Below are positions 1-12,671 of a DNA stretch of 64,000 bases, in pieces. This stretch comes from Echinometra lucunter. Lineage: Eukaryota; Echinodermata; Echinoidea; Camarodonta; Echinometridae. The position numbers and the translations under genes were made by a program. Where the stretch lies: contig CM057151.1 in NCBI GenBank assembly GCA_029962745.1, positions 39,531,136 to 39,595,135 on the forward strand. The letters are read 5' to 3'. The notes under the pieces were generated by a model. It was not told the DNA's origin. It saw nothing but the letters and a program-made list of their open reading frames with translations, and did no database searches. Numbering within the stretch: position 1 is the first letter of the stretch; each line of letters begins with the position of its first letter.

Positions 1-310
1 CACCCTTCAAATACAACACTGGGAGCTCCTTTGCAGCCTAAGAAGCATTTTGCACCTTTAAGGGTGCAGTGAGCTACATTGTACATTTCGCACCCTTAAG
101 GGTGCAGAGTTGTACCCTTTAGGGAAGGTGCAAATTTGCACCCTTTTGGATGCAAAAATTTCTGCACCCTTAAAGGTGTGCAGGCAGGCATTTTGGGGTG
201 CAAACAAGTGCAAAAGGGTGCATCATTGCACTTTTTTTCATGTAGGGTGCAAGATTGCACCCCAAAAGGTGCTGCCAGTGTTACATTTAGGGTGCAAAAA
301 ATTGAACCCC
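1..310. repeat. Cluster of GGTGCA/TGCACC motifs
   Basis: About a dozen GGGTGCA or TGCACCC motifs on both strands lie in 300 bases. Many are paired as local palindromes of the form TGCACCCTTAAGGGTGCA. Spacing is irregular (roughly 15-40 bases), so this is a palindrome-rich satellite-like block rather than a clean tandem array. It starts at the window edge, so its left extent is unknown. The short open frames through it are a by-product of the repeat. Confidence 0.6.
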
Positions 311-3300
311 TTTTTCTTAGTGTGAAGAAGGCATGGTGATTTTTCTAATGTACAAAGCTTAACATAAGAAAACCCCTTGTGGTAAATACAAGTTTTAAAT
401 TCACTCTGAAATAATAACACACCAAATTTCGCCAACATAATACTACCGTTTGTTCAGTTAGTCATTTTCTGATAAGTCTACTATATTTACTATATTTAGA
501 TGACTGCAATGCTTAATTACGCGTAAGAACACGCAACAGCAAAAGAAAAATAGTATCACTAGTCAGGCTAGTTCTAATTTATTTGTACACCGGTGCGTCG
601 GCAGGGCAACGATTCCTTCTACAGCAAATATTAGGCAATACCATGTCATTTTAGCCATCGATTTTCCTTTAAAACTTAGAGAGAGGGGAAGAAAGAGGAC
701 AGAGAAGACAAAATTACGCGCGAATTTTCACCATTTCCTTCCATATGACAAAGATCAAGGTAAAAACGTAAAACAGGTGTAAGCCCGTTCTTCCGTGCAC
801 ATTTCCGAAGCTGCTATTTACTTTCCAACCCACGATTTCTAGTGAAAGTTCCAGTATGAGCAAAAACGTGCACAGTTTTGGGGTGAATTATTATACCAGT
901 AAGTCCATGATTGTACAAAGCACATGAAACAGATAAAGAGTGATATATTGATTTTATTGGAAGGGGGAATGAGAAAGTAACTTATTGTATGTAGGTAGCG
1001 TTGATTCTTTTTCCAAATCAGAATCTTAGTTTGTGGCTTTGACTTTTGAAAATTCCATGTACGCATCATCAAATGCGAAATATTAGCGCCTTCGAGTAAA
1101 TTATAATACAGCTTAAAAACACATAGAGAGATTAAGTAGAACTCTGCACGGCGAGATGAATAGGAAGAATTCCATTGTAAAAGGCCGAGTGACTTTCTTC
1201 CACAAGGGGACCTTCACTTATTTTGATATGAATTATGACCCGTCATTTTTAAAACTCTATATAACGCCATATTAAAAAAATATAAACTGTTCTAAGTAAA
1301 AACGAAAACACACGCACACTCACCCTCACACACGCCCACACATGCATGAACAAAAAAAAAAACCACGTTGAAAATCGTGTTCTATAAAGACTTCAAAATT
1401 AAAGAATAATGAAAACACTCTTAGCTTTAGTATAATAATTGAGAATAAACTTGACCTAAGCCAATGGGACAGGAAGAACAGTATCCTGACTATTAATCGT
1501 GAAGCTGACAAAGAATTGACAAAGAAAGCACAATTAGTGAGTAAATTCTATTCACTCCAAACAATTAATTAACCTCCACATTATTGACCCGTCCTTGGCA
1601 AAAAACAAATTATTATACATCTCAACAGTGATGACTTTCAACTGCGTGATAATTACTTCCAAAGGAAAAGATGAATTATTTGGATATCCTTCACTCTATA
1701 GTCATTTTTATCCCGTAATGAATATGAATGGTATATTGGGCATATCACTTCACCTCGAGTTGACACGTCTAAAAACTACAATGACAACGAAAAAATGAAT
1801 GTTATACAATTCTTTATCAGCAGATAAAGAATGCACAGCACTAAAATAGATAAGATTTTTAAATAACCAACAAAAAAAAATCATGTTTACTTCACGAAGT
1901 GTCAACTGATTAACCTTCACTTTCTTCGAGGTAGCGACTGCAAAGTACCATAATCTGTATACATATGCATAATGATTTAAAGTTTTATTATAATTCACTT
2001 ATTTTTGCCATGTGTTTTTAGGAGCTCAGCCTTTGAAAGGCTAATGGTCTCTGCTGGCTCCTTCAAATTCTTGTTTTTTTATGCATGTATGACCTTTTTT
2101 GTTAATGTACGAATTGTTAATGTTTTTATGAGAATTTGAAAAAAAAATGATTAAAAACTTGATTATACTACGGGGGTTTAATGATGTGTAATCACTCTGT
2201 CACTCTACGGATGTTTCATTGAGGTGTTAAATCGCATTTTGCATTGGTGTAATACATTTTGCGGGATCGCTCCCTGTTTAGGATTCGAACCATAAACCTT
2301 AATCAGCATGGGGAAAAAGGCATGCTTTATTATCATGTCGCCTGTGTCATGGTGTCGACTTCTCCATTGACACCCTTTATTAACACCAACATCAAAGCAC
2401 CTGCTTGTGTCATGGTGTCATTGTTTTTGTAAGCATTAGGAAATTACATCACCGTCTCAGACATGACCGGACATTGTCGTAATGAACATGCCCGGGTCAC
2501 GTGACCAATGATTTAGTGACCCTTCTATATAGCCAGCCATCAGATCCTGGGATTTCTTTGCAGGATCCCCCCCCCCCCGCCCACAAAAAGGAGAAACTTT
2601 CGTTTGTCTGTTTGTATTGTATATTTGTCTTTATTGTGTTAAGTTTGTCTTATGTAATTCTGTTTGATTTTAAAGCAGCTTGGCGTCCATCATTGTATGG
2701 TACGATAAAAAGGGAAAACAACTGATTTAAAGAAAACTGTTTTCACATAATTTAAGCAAAAGTACCAGTATAACGTGTCTTGTCTTTTAACAGGATGATA
2801 TCGAAAATCTAACCTTAGGCCTCTAACTCTTTCATTTAAACGATTGCTGTTTTACATATGAAATTATTCACAATTAGTCACCAGCAGAATTCTGTTCAAA
2901 ATATAAGTATACATGGCTTTTCATTAATAAATAACAGAATTTCACTTGAACATGATGTCTCATTATACGCTTGCCCATGCAGATATACCTGTAGAACTAT
3001 TGATACGACCACTTTTTATTTGTCGGGATATAAATTTCTGTATTTGGAGCGCGACACTTAGATTACCAGAATATGGGTCAAGTGTACAATCACTTTGATA
3101 TTAAATCTCATAAATCACTTCTAGGATTGCGTAGGACTGGGCAGTTGAGGAAAGGTAAAAAAAAACAAACCTACGCCTATTGAAATACGATTCTGGCACA
3201 GCCTATCCTTGTCATAATACAACCATGGGATTAATAAGCTACATGGAGTTCATTACTTTAGGGGGATCAATCCTTGTCATTTTAACAGATGTTCCGTGGA

Positions 3301-5394
3301 AGATATTCAACATAATATTTTAATCTTTTTATTGCAGTTTTAGGTTGTCTTTTTTTTTTTGGGGGGGGGGGTATTGCTGTTGTTTTTATTTTTGTTTTTG
3401 TTTAGCAATCAAGGGCTTACATGTATATGTGCAGGAAGTTTGCAGCAACACTAAAAACTAATTCACATCAACCAATGTAACTTTACAGTGAGGTCCAAAG
3501 TGAGCTAAGTTATCTTCACATTCTGTTTATATTACTGAAACAGATGTAAATATTATCCAAATATCGTGATCTTATGCGGTATGTTTCATTATCAAACTCA
3601 GCTACTAAAAAATCCCCAAATTCTATATGAAAAAAAAAACCTTTAGACATCCTAAACAATATTATTCTCGAATCTTTATTTCGCGGAAGCAATCAGGCTT
3701 TTCATCTGTGATCTTGGCAAACCGCCACTCGAACTTGACGTAAATTATCCAAATATGTCACTTAAACTTCAGGGTGGAAACTGATAAACAACTTTTCACC
3801 AATTACCGGGTTATAAGGCAACTGCCCTCGGGCTTAGAACTGACGATCAAGCAAAAACGGGAAAAGTGAGGGCAATATTGGAAGATTATAAGCCAATAGG
3901 GTCTCGATGATAAATGCCATGGACTGGTGCGATTGCTCTGATTAGAATATAAAATTAAGGTGACGAGAAGTCAAAACTATAATGTACAGATCGATGAGGG
4001 TGATGAGAATAAGTGATAGGGATATAAGATTAATATCAGATGACAAGAATAGAAATATATGCGAAAATTACGTGATGGTTTCGAAGTGCGCAATAACCTC
4101 GATTTTTAACAGTTAAAGAACCATGATCCAAAACTCATCTGTCTTGAAAAAAAGGTAACTTTTTTATATTTTTATTTCTGTTTAGGTAATATACTCAAAT
4201 GTATCTGAAGATATTTGTTTTCATTTCTAGTATCTCAATCAAAACAAACGAAAGTTATATTACGTATCATTCGCAAATTTATGCCTGATATCTGCAACAG
4301 TGATACATAAAATGAATACAAAATCAGAAAAATTAATAATTTCCTCACCTTTTTTCTCGATTTCAGTCAAAACATAATTTGATTCTGTGATTTTCCGCTT
4401 TCATTAATTAGAAACCTGTAGGTATTAACCTGTTGAACGCCAAGCCGGACATAACTCGGGCTAGGGTCTGTGCAAGACGCGTGTTGGCTCATTTCAAAAA
4501 AATTCGCCTACTAAAATTACCACGTGTCGAAATTTGCTTTGGTACATTGATTAAAGAACACTGTTACTTGATGAATACCATAATATTGTACAGCAAATAT
4601 TTCAAATTTTTTTCATGTAAATGCCAAAACACCATCCCTCTGTTTAAACCTTTTTAAATCTCATTTATACAGTTAGAAAAAAAAAACAGAAGCCATAATC
4701 TCTTTTAAATTTAACAATTCTGAACTCCATAAGAAGAAATGGAGGGCTATCTGTAATCATACTGAGTATATTACTATATGAAGTATTTTACCTTATTCAT
4801 TTATGTCTTTATGTTTCCAAAATACCATATGAATTCATTTTGAGACATATCTTTTGTGAAAATGTGAATTGCAAATAAAACGTATTAAAGAAAAAAAAGA
4901 TGCGTGTTATCTGGTTATACTGACATCAAATCATGCTCAACGGGGTTGAATTTCCCTTCAAGAGTTTCTAGCTTCCATGGCAACAAGTGAGAGCGATCTC
5001 ATCTCATTCGAACTCAATGTCAAGTTTGGGTTTATTGTCTCATTTGGGGTTTAACTTAGATTGATAGGGTTAGGTTTAGGTAGAGTGTCATTATGGTCGA
5101 GTCCAGGGTTAAAGTTAGGAATCCGGTTAAATATTAGAAATTGACCGAGGGGTAGTATCATCGCCAGAGCGTGAATTTGCAGAACCTTCCAAACTCTATC
5201 CCGCCAGACGGTCCAAGTCCAAGTATCACACGCCAATAAAAATAGACACCATGCTGCCTCAGAGAACAGCTGTAAGCGAAGCTGAAATCAAAGATCTCTA
5301 AGAAAATCATAGCCATAATAAGATCATCTCGCTACAGGGAAGAAAAATTCAATATCACTTCCCAAATTTAAAAAAAAAAAACGAAGGAAGCTAT
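311..5394. other. No gene recognised
   Basis: AT-rich DNA without a convincing coding region on either strand. It contains a C-rich run near 2570, a T-run followed by a G-run near 3350-3371, and a GGGTTAGG-rich stretch at 5040-5120. The segment at 2020-2075 (an AGCCTTTGAAAGGCT hairpin followed by a GC-richer patch) may be the end of a dispersed repeat, but I cannot name it. Confidence 0.5.
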
Positions 5395-5834
5395 ATCCTC
5401 CGTTATAGGCTTGTCTAGCTATGATAACAAAATACATAGTGTTTTGAAGTCGGGGCGTACAGGAGAGGTATTTACAGCTGTTTTACTTTGTTACCATGGT
5501 TACGGGGTTACGATGTATAATCCTTATTTAGCTAAAAGTTTGAAAGATTACACCATGTATTCTTTAGCAGAATTGGATGACTTCTACGATGTTGACGATG
5601 CAGATAGCACTTTGTATATTTGTATATCATATTTTTTAATTCAGTTATACAATAATACATAATAGGTTTTTTTTTCAATTCAGTTATACATAGTAGGATT
5701 AAATGCATGTGATATTTATACAATGTTGATTATGCTTGTACTTTTCCATTGTTAATTGTGCTTGTGTTGATTATCCTCGAATTCTATTGTATTATCTAAT
5801 TGTTCATACTATTGTAATATTATTTTGTAGATTA

Positions 5835-5915
5835 AGATTTACTTATGTAAAGCGCATAGAGACTGATTTCAGTATTATGTGCTGTATAAGAAATTAATTA
5901 TTATTATTATTATTA

Positions 5916-5965
<50 letters not shown>

Positions 5966-5990
5966 TTTATTATCATTATCATTATCATAA
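5835..5990 (+). mobile_element. SINE-type 3' tail with (ATT)n
   Basis: A block reading AAAGCGCATAGAGACT followed by TGTGCTGTATAAGAA runs into an (ATT)n tract at 5896-5985. The same GCGCATAGAGAC core lies in the distal part of the full SINE at 10465-10774 (minus strand there), so this is the 3' part of the same family in plus orientation. No tRNA-like head was found upstream, so the copy is 5'-truncated or its head has decayed. Confidence 0.55.
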
Positions 5991-6120
5991 TGCATTTTGA
6001 AAGGTGATTAAAGATGATTTTCTAAATATTTCGCTATTTCAGGAAATCAAAAGATGAAAAATGATTTCTAAAATTATTTCAGCACATTACAGCATGTCCA
6101 TAGCTTTGTGTTAAAAATAC

Positions 6121-6330
6121 CAACTTTCTTTCAAGAAGCGGTTTTTTATACGTAAGTTGTCGAATACTTGGGATGACATAAACGAGAGTATAGAGACTGA
6201 TTCATTTTCTGAACAGGAATATGACTAATAATTGTGAACCAAACAAAAAAAGACGTCATGACATTAGGTTCATATTTAGACATGGAACAATGACGATAAT
6301 GTGCTATTTTCAATCAGAATGGGGGCCGGG
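6121..6330 (+). repeat. Dispersed repeat, copy A (pair with 7806-8005)
   Basis: This 200-base block and the one at 7806-8005 share AAGAAGCGGTTTTT, GATGACATAAA, GAACAGGAATA, AATTGTGAA, GACGTCATGA and GATAATGTGCTATTTT-like words in the same order. They look like two diverged copies of one dispersed repeat 1.7 kb apart in direct orientation. A G-run follows copy A. No coding potential. Confidence 0.6.
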
Positions 6331-6942
6331 GGGGGGGGGGGTACAAATGCTGAGTATCAACATACTATTTAAAGTTTATTATGTCCATGTATGTACTTCT
6401 TTGTTCGCTGAAAATTCATTCTGAAAATTCTTAAAGCAGTGGACTTGTCCCTGAATTGAATGACTACAGCAATGTGCAATGTTGATAATGCACATGCCAC
6501 TTCGTATCTTTAAAAAAAATTTTAAAAATAAGATGATATGTTTGTAGTTTTAATGGAATTACATCTTATAAGAAAGTGTATATCACCGACCTTCCACATG
6601 TTTCCCTTAATGTTATTTCACTTCAATGAAAAGGTGAGGAGTGATCTTCAACACTGATCTCAGCATGTTCTATATAGCTTTGTGTTAAAAGCTAATATCA
6701 CACAAAGAAAAATATGACTGAGCTGAGATGCCGTCGCCATGGTTACAATAATCCTGCTTCTCACAATGCATCCTCTTTCATCCTGGATAATGATCTCGTG
6801 ATCCGCATCTCCTGTAATTTCCATGCTATTTTCTATTACACTGTTAATTTGGGGGAACGATATCATAAAGAATTACATTATCATCAAGAAATACAACCTA
6901 GCTTCTAAAGGGATTATCGGAGGTTTTAAGAGAACAGTTTAA

Positions 6943-7208
6943 AGAAGAAAAGAAGAAAACGAAGGAGTAGGAGAAGAAGAAGCAGAAGAAGAAGAAGAAG
7001 AAGAAGAAGAAGAAAAAGAAGACGATGAAGAAGAAGGAGGAGGAGAAGAAGAAGAAGAAGAAGAAGATGAAGATGAAGATGAAGATGAAGATGAAGATGA
7101 AGATGAAGATGAAGATGAAGAAGAAGATGAAGAATAATAAGGTTTCAGCATAGTTTCGGTTAGGTGCAACTTGCTTTTGTAAAAGGGACACACACACACA
7201 CACACACA
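6943..7208 (+). repeat. GAA/GAT microsatellite followed by (CA)n
   Basis: A purine-only (GAA)n tract grades into (GAT)n at about 7065-7115, followed at 7188-7208 by (CA)n. The long open frames on both strands here (poly-Ser, poly-Phe/Ile) are artefacts of the repeat. Confidence 0.9.
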
Positions 7209-7301
7209 AAAGAAAAAGAAATTCATCCACAAACTTATTTCCTCCACCCTCACATTACCACCCCTCAAATACAACTACCTTTGAGCAAGTATGACACTTA
7301 C

Positions 7302-7405
7302 TTCCGAGATTAAAATGTGATATACAGAATGCAAGATGTGCTCATTCTTATCGTAATTGAAAGCCTTGATGGTTTGTAGTTCAATGCCAGTCAGAGCACT
7401 ACAAG
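7302..7405 (-). CDS. Candidate internal exon, unrecognised protein
   Basis: On the minus strand a pyrimidine-rich acceptor (CCGCCTCTTCGCCAG) precedes 104 bases that stay open as 2 + 34 codons and end at a strong donor (GAA followed by GTAAGT). The peptide includes TGIELQTIKAFNYDKNEHIL. I do not recognise the family. Isolated blocks of this size arise by chance, so this is only a candidate. Its entry phase (needs one preceding base) does not directly join the exon at 21536-21625 (which leaves two bases), so at least one exon would have to lie between them. Confidence 0.25.
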
Positions 7406-7805
7406 CTGGCGAAGAGGCGGATGCGAGATTCTACAAAGGTGAGAGGGGAGGGTGTTTTCTGAAAATTTCTGAACAGAAAAACATTAATAATAATAAAAAA
7501 TAAATAAATTAATAAATTAACCCCCCCCCCCCAAAAAAAAAGTTATCAGTTTGTTTATTTTCAGGTGCTTTTGTGCTTTTGAGGCTAGAAATTAGACAAG
7601 GGAGTACATTTCTTTCTTGCATGATTCAAGAAAAAGATGTCCTGCCATTATGCTGCTACCTTCGGTTTTGTCAGAGGTGGCACCGGCCGGTTGAGCAACC
7701 CTAACTCTGGCAATGATCTGGCGTTTCATTTACGTGGGCTAGAATCTTTGTCGGCAGATTTCATTCCAACGCTTATCTAGGTGTCTATCTGTCTATCTTG
7801 ATTTA

Positions 7806-8005
7806 TGTCGACTTTTCTTAAAGAAGCGGTTTTTCATTCGGAAGATCTCGAATACATGTATTTGGAATGACATAAAGGATACAGATACTGATTTACTTTT
7901 GAACAGGAATACGACCGAGAATTGTGAAGCAAGCACAAATTGACGTCATGATGTTAGATTCGTACCGAACAATCACGATGATATGCTATTTTTAATCGAA
8001 GTGGG
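7806..8005 (+). repeat. Dispersed repeat, copy B
   Basis: Second copy of the repeat described at 6121-6330, in the same orientation and order of shared words. Not coding. Confidence 0.55.
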
Positions 8006-9990
8006 GAGTTTCACAAGCAGTAAGCGTCATTAACCCCCCTCATGACAGAATTCCACATGTGCATGTGGTTTGGTCCAATAACTTCAATGTAGAGCCCTAC
8101 AAAATATATCTAAGACATGAGCAGCAAGAGCAAAGAATTTCTGTACAAACTGTGCCTGATTAATTTTGGCTGCGTCATTATGTCTTTTGATGCTGAAAAG
8201 TTTTGAAAGGAAAATGAGCAATATTAATCCTTATATTGGCAACGCAAAGGAAAGTTTAAAGTCACTGCTCCTGCTTTCCCATGCAAATTAGCACCTTTCT
8301 TACTTCTCAGATATTGTCTGTCCATTTATATATAAATTACAACCAAAATAATAATAATAATAATAACAACATTCAGATTCAGCATTCAAATTTAGCTTCG
8401 GACAGGCAAATAGGAAACAAGCCAAATGAAATTAAATTTTAATGTTGTGACTGACGAGGATAACATCTTCAATAGTTTTTCTCTTCTGTCAATTCTAGAA
8501 GGAGATGCATACTCAGTGACAGAAAGGTCGAAGTAATAAAACCAATAATATGTATTTCAGTCACTGACCCCTTTTTGTCTGTGACCTGGAATGAACCGAT
8601 CAACTCCTCCAATCTCAATCGGTCACTTGAATATCTGGGTTAAGAGGATCGCGGTTTTACTTGAACGTGACAGTGGGAAGGGGGCGCCAAAGAGGTGGGA
8701 AGGGAAGACTACTCCTCTAAAAAAATAAACGTCGTCGATTGTTACATGAAATAATGGGAGATCAGATTTGATCAGGTTTGATATTTTTTCACCATACTTA
8801 AAAGTCGTAATTAAGGGTAAAGATGTAAAGATGTCGGTGCATATGTGTCCTCTATAGCAATTCCGAAATGTTCCCCCATCCCTTGTTCCTTGCGTGCCGT
8901 CAGAAGAAAATTTTCAGACCTGTGCCCCTCCCCCATTTAAATCCTCAATCCGCCCCTTGCAATGGTGATACAGCGGCGGCGTCGGCCGTGATGAGTGGTG
9001 GGGTGGGGAGGGGGTACATTTTCTGACTAAAATACAAACACTCTGAATGATCTCAAGAAGTGATGGTTGGTCCAGATTGAAGTTATAAATCAAGGTTTAC
9101 CATAATGACTTCATATCCTGCCATGTGAAATAAAAGAAATGACCATGAGCTTCATATTAAATAGATGAGCATTTGAGCACTTCTCTTCCATTAAGATTCG
9201 ATTCGTTAACCTCACTATTATTCCTGGAAACAAGATATTTGTCTTGCACTTGACGGGATGATCCTACAACTCATGCGCGCACTGCTCTTACATTATTCAT
9301 AACGTGCATTTACATGTGATGTACAACCCCTTAATTCCACCATACCGAGCGCTCCTTTTCCATATCGCTTCTAATTTCTTGGATAATGGTAAATCATAAA
9401 GATGCGGGGACTTGGCCATGCAAACAGAGATCCATTCCCGCTGACCTCGCGGTTTTTATCAATGGCTGACATCAGATATGAAATGTCAATTTCGCTTCAA
9501 CATATCTCATTTTTTTTCTCGGAAGGCCCATCTTCCTAAATTACTGATGTCCGAGAAGATAAGACAAAAATGACTTCTGGATAACAGAAGCAGTGGTAAA
9601 TGACTACCACGTCCTTTTATGAAGAAACGGCTCTATTTATGAAGAAGTGAAATGCATGCTTCATATCAGAGCGAAATTCGTAATTGGAATGTTGGGTATA
9701 ATTCTGTCAGTGGATTAGAATTTCACTGCCTTTGTTTCAGTCCTAGGATAACAAGAATATTTGAGATAAATACAAGCATGCAGAATATTTGCGATAAGTC
9801 CAGAGTTCGATGTCCTCATGAAGAAAAAGAGGTTTGTTTTTAATCTTACTTTTCCTTTACTTTCTCCTTCTACAAAATAAAACCCCATGCAGTTCAAAAT
9901 GAATATGGGTTCTGAAATTCTCATTTAAATCTGCTGTACGAGTATATAAAGTACAAAGATATACAAGCTACAATATTGAATTCAGGATCA
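8006..9990. other. No gene recognised
   Basis: No exon-like block with paired splice sites stands out. The 9240-9500 stretch is slightly richer in CpG and less repetitive than its surroundings and could be conserved non-coding DNA, but nothing in the sequence alone proves it. Confidence 0.4.
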
Positions 9991-9992
9991 TA

Positions 9993-10165
9993 TACACTCT
10001 AAATTTCTTAGATTCGAAATTAATCTAAGTCGATTTTCATTAGGGACAAATCGAAAATTAGATTAAGAAATTAATAACCAATAAGACTGATTTCTAATCC
10101 CATTTAATTAAGAATTTTTATCGAATTTCGGACTAGTCCCTGATTCGAGTGTAAGATAGAGTGTA
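9993..10165. mobile_element. MITE-like palindrome, TA-CACTCTA ends
   Basis: The left end reads TACACTCTAAA and the right end TAGAGTGTA, giving short inverted ends flanked by TA. The interior is AT-rich with further self-complementary pieces (TTAGATT.../...AATCTAA). The same ends bound the element at 16538-16769, which supports a family of non-autonomous DNA transposons that duplicate TA, as Tc1/mariner elements do. Confidence 0.6.
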
Positions 10166-10464
10166 GGTAGTGCAGAAAATAGTTATTTCCTTTTCTTTGT
10201 TACATGCTACATGCATTTCAATTTTGTACGCAGTTCGTTACCACAGTTGTATTAAAACTCTCACCCAAGACTAAAGAATTTGAACGGAACATATGATAGA
10301 CCATAGTTCATGTTTTGTTTTTGCAGTGAATTGATTTATTGTCCATTAGCACTCTTTATTTGTTTATTATTTTTTGCGGGATTTACTGCGTATTCTTTGT
10401 AGCTTATTCTTCTGATTTACGTCCCCGTGTCAAGTCTTGACAGTGGATCGACGCCCCTTCTATA

Positions 10465-10774
10465 AAAATAAACATAACAATGATAATATTCCGTTCTTGT
10501 ATATCGCATATCACGTTATTATCTAACGTCTCTATGCGCTTCCAAAGGACTTTGGATATTATTACCCTGGCTTTAGCTCGGCGGCCTTTTAGTTTTACAG
10601 CGCACAAGCATTCCAAGGAATTATTTCCTGCCAGGCACCCATTTACCTCACCTGCGTCGAGTGTGGCAAATGTAGATTAATGTCTTGCCAAAGGACATTA
10701 GTGCTGTGGCAGGGATTCGAACCCCGCACCTTGTGGTTCAAAGTCCGGAGACTTATCCACTGGACCACAACACC
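10465..10774 (-). mobile_element. tRNA-derived SINE (full length)
   Basis: Read on the minus strand from 10774, the element opens with a tRNA-like head. It has an A-box-like TGGTCCAGTGG and, ~40 bases on, a B-box GGGTTCGAATCCC. The head is followed by a tRNA-unrelated body (TGTCCTTTGGCAAGACATTA), then the GCGCATAGAGAC core shared with 5835-5990, and an AT-rich tail near 10465. It is not a functional tRNA gene, because the cloverleaf is not maintained and the sequence continues into a SINE body. Confidence 0.75.
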
Positions 10775-10775
10775 T

Positions 10776-11590
10776 CTACAACATGTGCTTCAACTGCTTT
10801 CATATTTCTTTGGTATAATAGCATGGAAAATCCCCCCCCCCAAAGAATAAATAAAAAATTGTATTTTTTTAAACCGGGGATCTACTGAACATCATACGCG
10901 AAAAACCCTTGGTTTAAGATATCACGAAGACTATCACCATGTCCTTCCCAGGTATATACACATGGCATCCTCCCACCCTAAACAGGAAGAGAGATATCGC
11001 TTGGTTGGAATTAAGACAAAAACAGGAAATTTGCTTTCAGGAAGCCGAGAGTAACATAGGCCTTCAAATACTTAACACAAACTAACCACGATCGATTAGA
11101 TGAAATTTCAAACCCCTGCCAGAAATCATATCTTAATGACTCTCAATAAACCCTGTCGTAACATATAGATGCATGGAGGCAGGCACGTACCATATCGTCT
11201 ACCTTCTGATAAACTAATGGGTAAGTATTATTTGGGTGAAAGGTCTTTTCTGAGATGTGTTATTGTTGTTGTTGTTAGTTTGTTTAAAGGTTCGAAGTTG
11301 GCGGGATAATGAGGTGATCACTTAAAAAATTAATGTTCCATTCTATCGTTTGGGGAGAGAGGGTTATGAATCTGATGAAGTAATTCCTCTTGGTCGTCCT
11401 ACTATCAAAACGATGAAAAATAATGACAACCTCGAATTTCCCAATTCTTTTATTCTAACAGGCATTTCTGTAGTTAAAGGACATGATACCTCCCCCCCCC
11501 CCCCCCGCATATTGTATACTTCACGTCCCATAATAACGTCAACAATTTAATGTAGGGTTTGGTGGTTGATGGCTATAATACAGTGTGTAA
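10776..11590. other. No gene recognised
   Basis: AT-rich sequence with two C-runs (near 10834 and 11491). Nothing with convincing splice signals plus coding content. Confidence 0.4.
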
Positions 11591-11593
11591 TAA

Positions 11594-11740
11594 TGATTAT
11601 GCTACTACTACTACTAATAACGATATGATGTTAATGATACAAATAACAATAACAACAACAATAATGGTAATGATATCATCAACAACAACAACAGAAGTAA
11701 TAATGATAAAAATATTAATAATGATGATAATATTATGCTA
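11594..11740 (+). repeat. Imperfect trinucleotide tract
   Basis: Runs of ACT, AAC, AAT and GAT triplets form a low-complexity tract. It yields spurious Thr/Ile- or Leu-rich frames on both strands. Confidence 0.85.
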
Positions 11741-11783
11741 GAAAAATAATAAGAATGACAGAACAGTTTTTGAATAGCGCATT

Positions 11784-12052
11784 CACTATGAACATGGCGG
11801 ACAAAGAAAGCGGACAAAATAAACAACCTCTCATTCTACCCTTCACAATGGTTCTGGTAGTCAAAAGAACGTCCCTTCACAGCTTTTATGTTTAATCATG
11901 TAGTTCCAGGTGAATATGCATGTGACACCTGTTCCACATCTTTTAGACAATAGCAGTGAAGGGACGTTCTTTTGACTACCAGAACCATTGTGAAGGGTAG
12001 AATGAGGGGTTGTTTATTTTGTCCGCTTTCTTTGACCGTCATGTTCATAGTG
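11784..12052. repeat. Near-perfect inverted repeat, ~97-bp arms
   Basis: Left arm 11784-11880 and right arm 11956-12052 are reverse complements with about three mismatches over 97 bases, separated by a 75-base loop. The loop holds its own small palindrome (CCAGGTG ... CACCTG). The high arm identity, unlike the decayed palindromes elsewhere in the window, points to a recent event or gene conversion. A transcript from either strand could form a long hairpin. No coding region is evident in the arms. Confidence 0.85.
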
Positions 12053-12093
12053 ATCATACCTTCGGAAAAGGTCTCAATGCGCTTTGTGAAGAG

Positions 12094-12101
12094 ATAAGAA
12101 G

Positions 12102-12144
<43 letters not shown>

Positions 12145-12172
12145 AAGAGAGAGAGAAAAAAAGAGGGAAAGA
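12094..12172 (+). repeat. (GA)n microsatellite
   Basis: Purine-only (GA)n tract with a few interruptions, immediately outside the right arm of the inverted repeat. Confidence 0.9.
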
Positions 12173-12189
12173 TGTCGGAGCATGCCTTA

Positions 12190-12655
12190 TACTGAATAAA
12201 ATGGGTTAAATGAATAGCCAAATTTCAGAGCAGTTTTAAATTGGCCAACTGTGTTAGCGAGTCTTACAGTATATAGGATGCTATTCCAGAGTTCTGGCGT
12301 AGCAGGTGCAGAGCCCCGTTTACTATCACACTTTTGTTTTGACTACAGGTACGTTATATACGTCTTTCTGGATAGACCTTCAAATATCGTATTTTACAAG
12401 TAACTCTGATAGATAAGATGGAGCCATGTTATGAAAACAGTGGAATGCAAGTAGCAAGATCTTAACATTAATACGTGATTTGATTGGTAAACAGTAGAAG
12501 GCTGTAAATGATATAGATTCATGTTTCCTCGTTCTTGTTACATGCATTGCAGCCGATTTTTTAATGGCCTGAAGTTTCTGAAGCTGGGTCCCTGATATCT
12601 GGTATACCTTTCCCAAAATTATGGCCGAAATGTTGCTAATCCTTTGCAACAGTGT
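12190..12655 (-). mobile_element. LINE ORF2 C-terminal fragment
   Basis: The minus strand encodes LQKLQAIKKSAAMHVTRTRK followed by LPIKSRINVKILLLAFHCFH. After frame breaks comes PELWNSILYTVRL and FKTALK. This order (QNAAAR-like block, LPI..RI..K, then WN.LP...F...LK) is the C-terminal end of ORF2 in CR1/L2/jockey-type non-LTR retrotransposons. The frame is broken and the catalytic region is absent, so this is a dead 5'-truncated copy. Confidence 0.75.
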
Positions 12656-12671
12656 TTTCGGTTAATATTCT

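Noticed and set aside
5040..5130. Telomere-like GGGTTAGG sequence
   Set aside because: Degenerate, short and non-tandem; not an interstitial telomeric array.
5411..5662. 83-codon open frame
   Set aside because: No recognisable motif. Part of it resembles sequence at 6450-6490 and it leads into a SINE tail, so it is more likely repeat-derived.
6898..7274. Long minus-strand open frames of poly-Phe/Ile and poly-Ser
   Set aside because: They are translations of the GAA/GAT microsatellite and have no other coding content.
10705..10774. tRNA gene
   Set aside because: The A and B boxes are present, but the sequence continues into a SINE body shared with other loci and the cloverleaf stems do not hold.
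11170..11226. Plus-strand exon ending at ATGG/GTAAGT (MHGGRHVPYRLPSDKLM)
   Set aside because: The donor is good, but the acceptor (ACATATAG) lacks a pyrimidine tract and 17 codons are too few to support a call.
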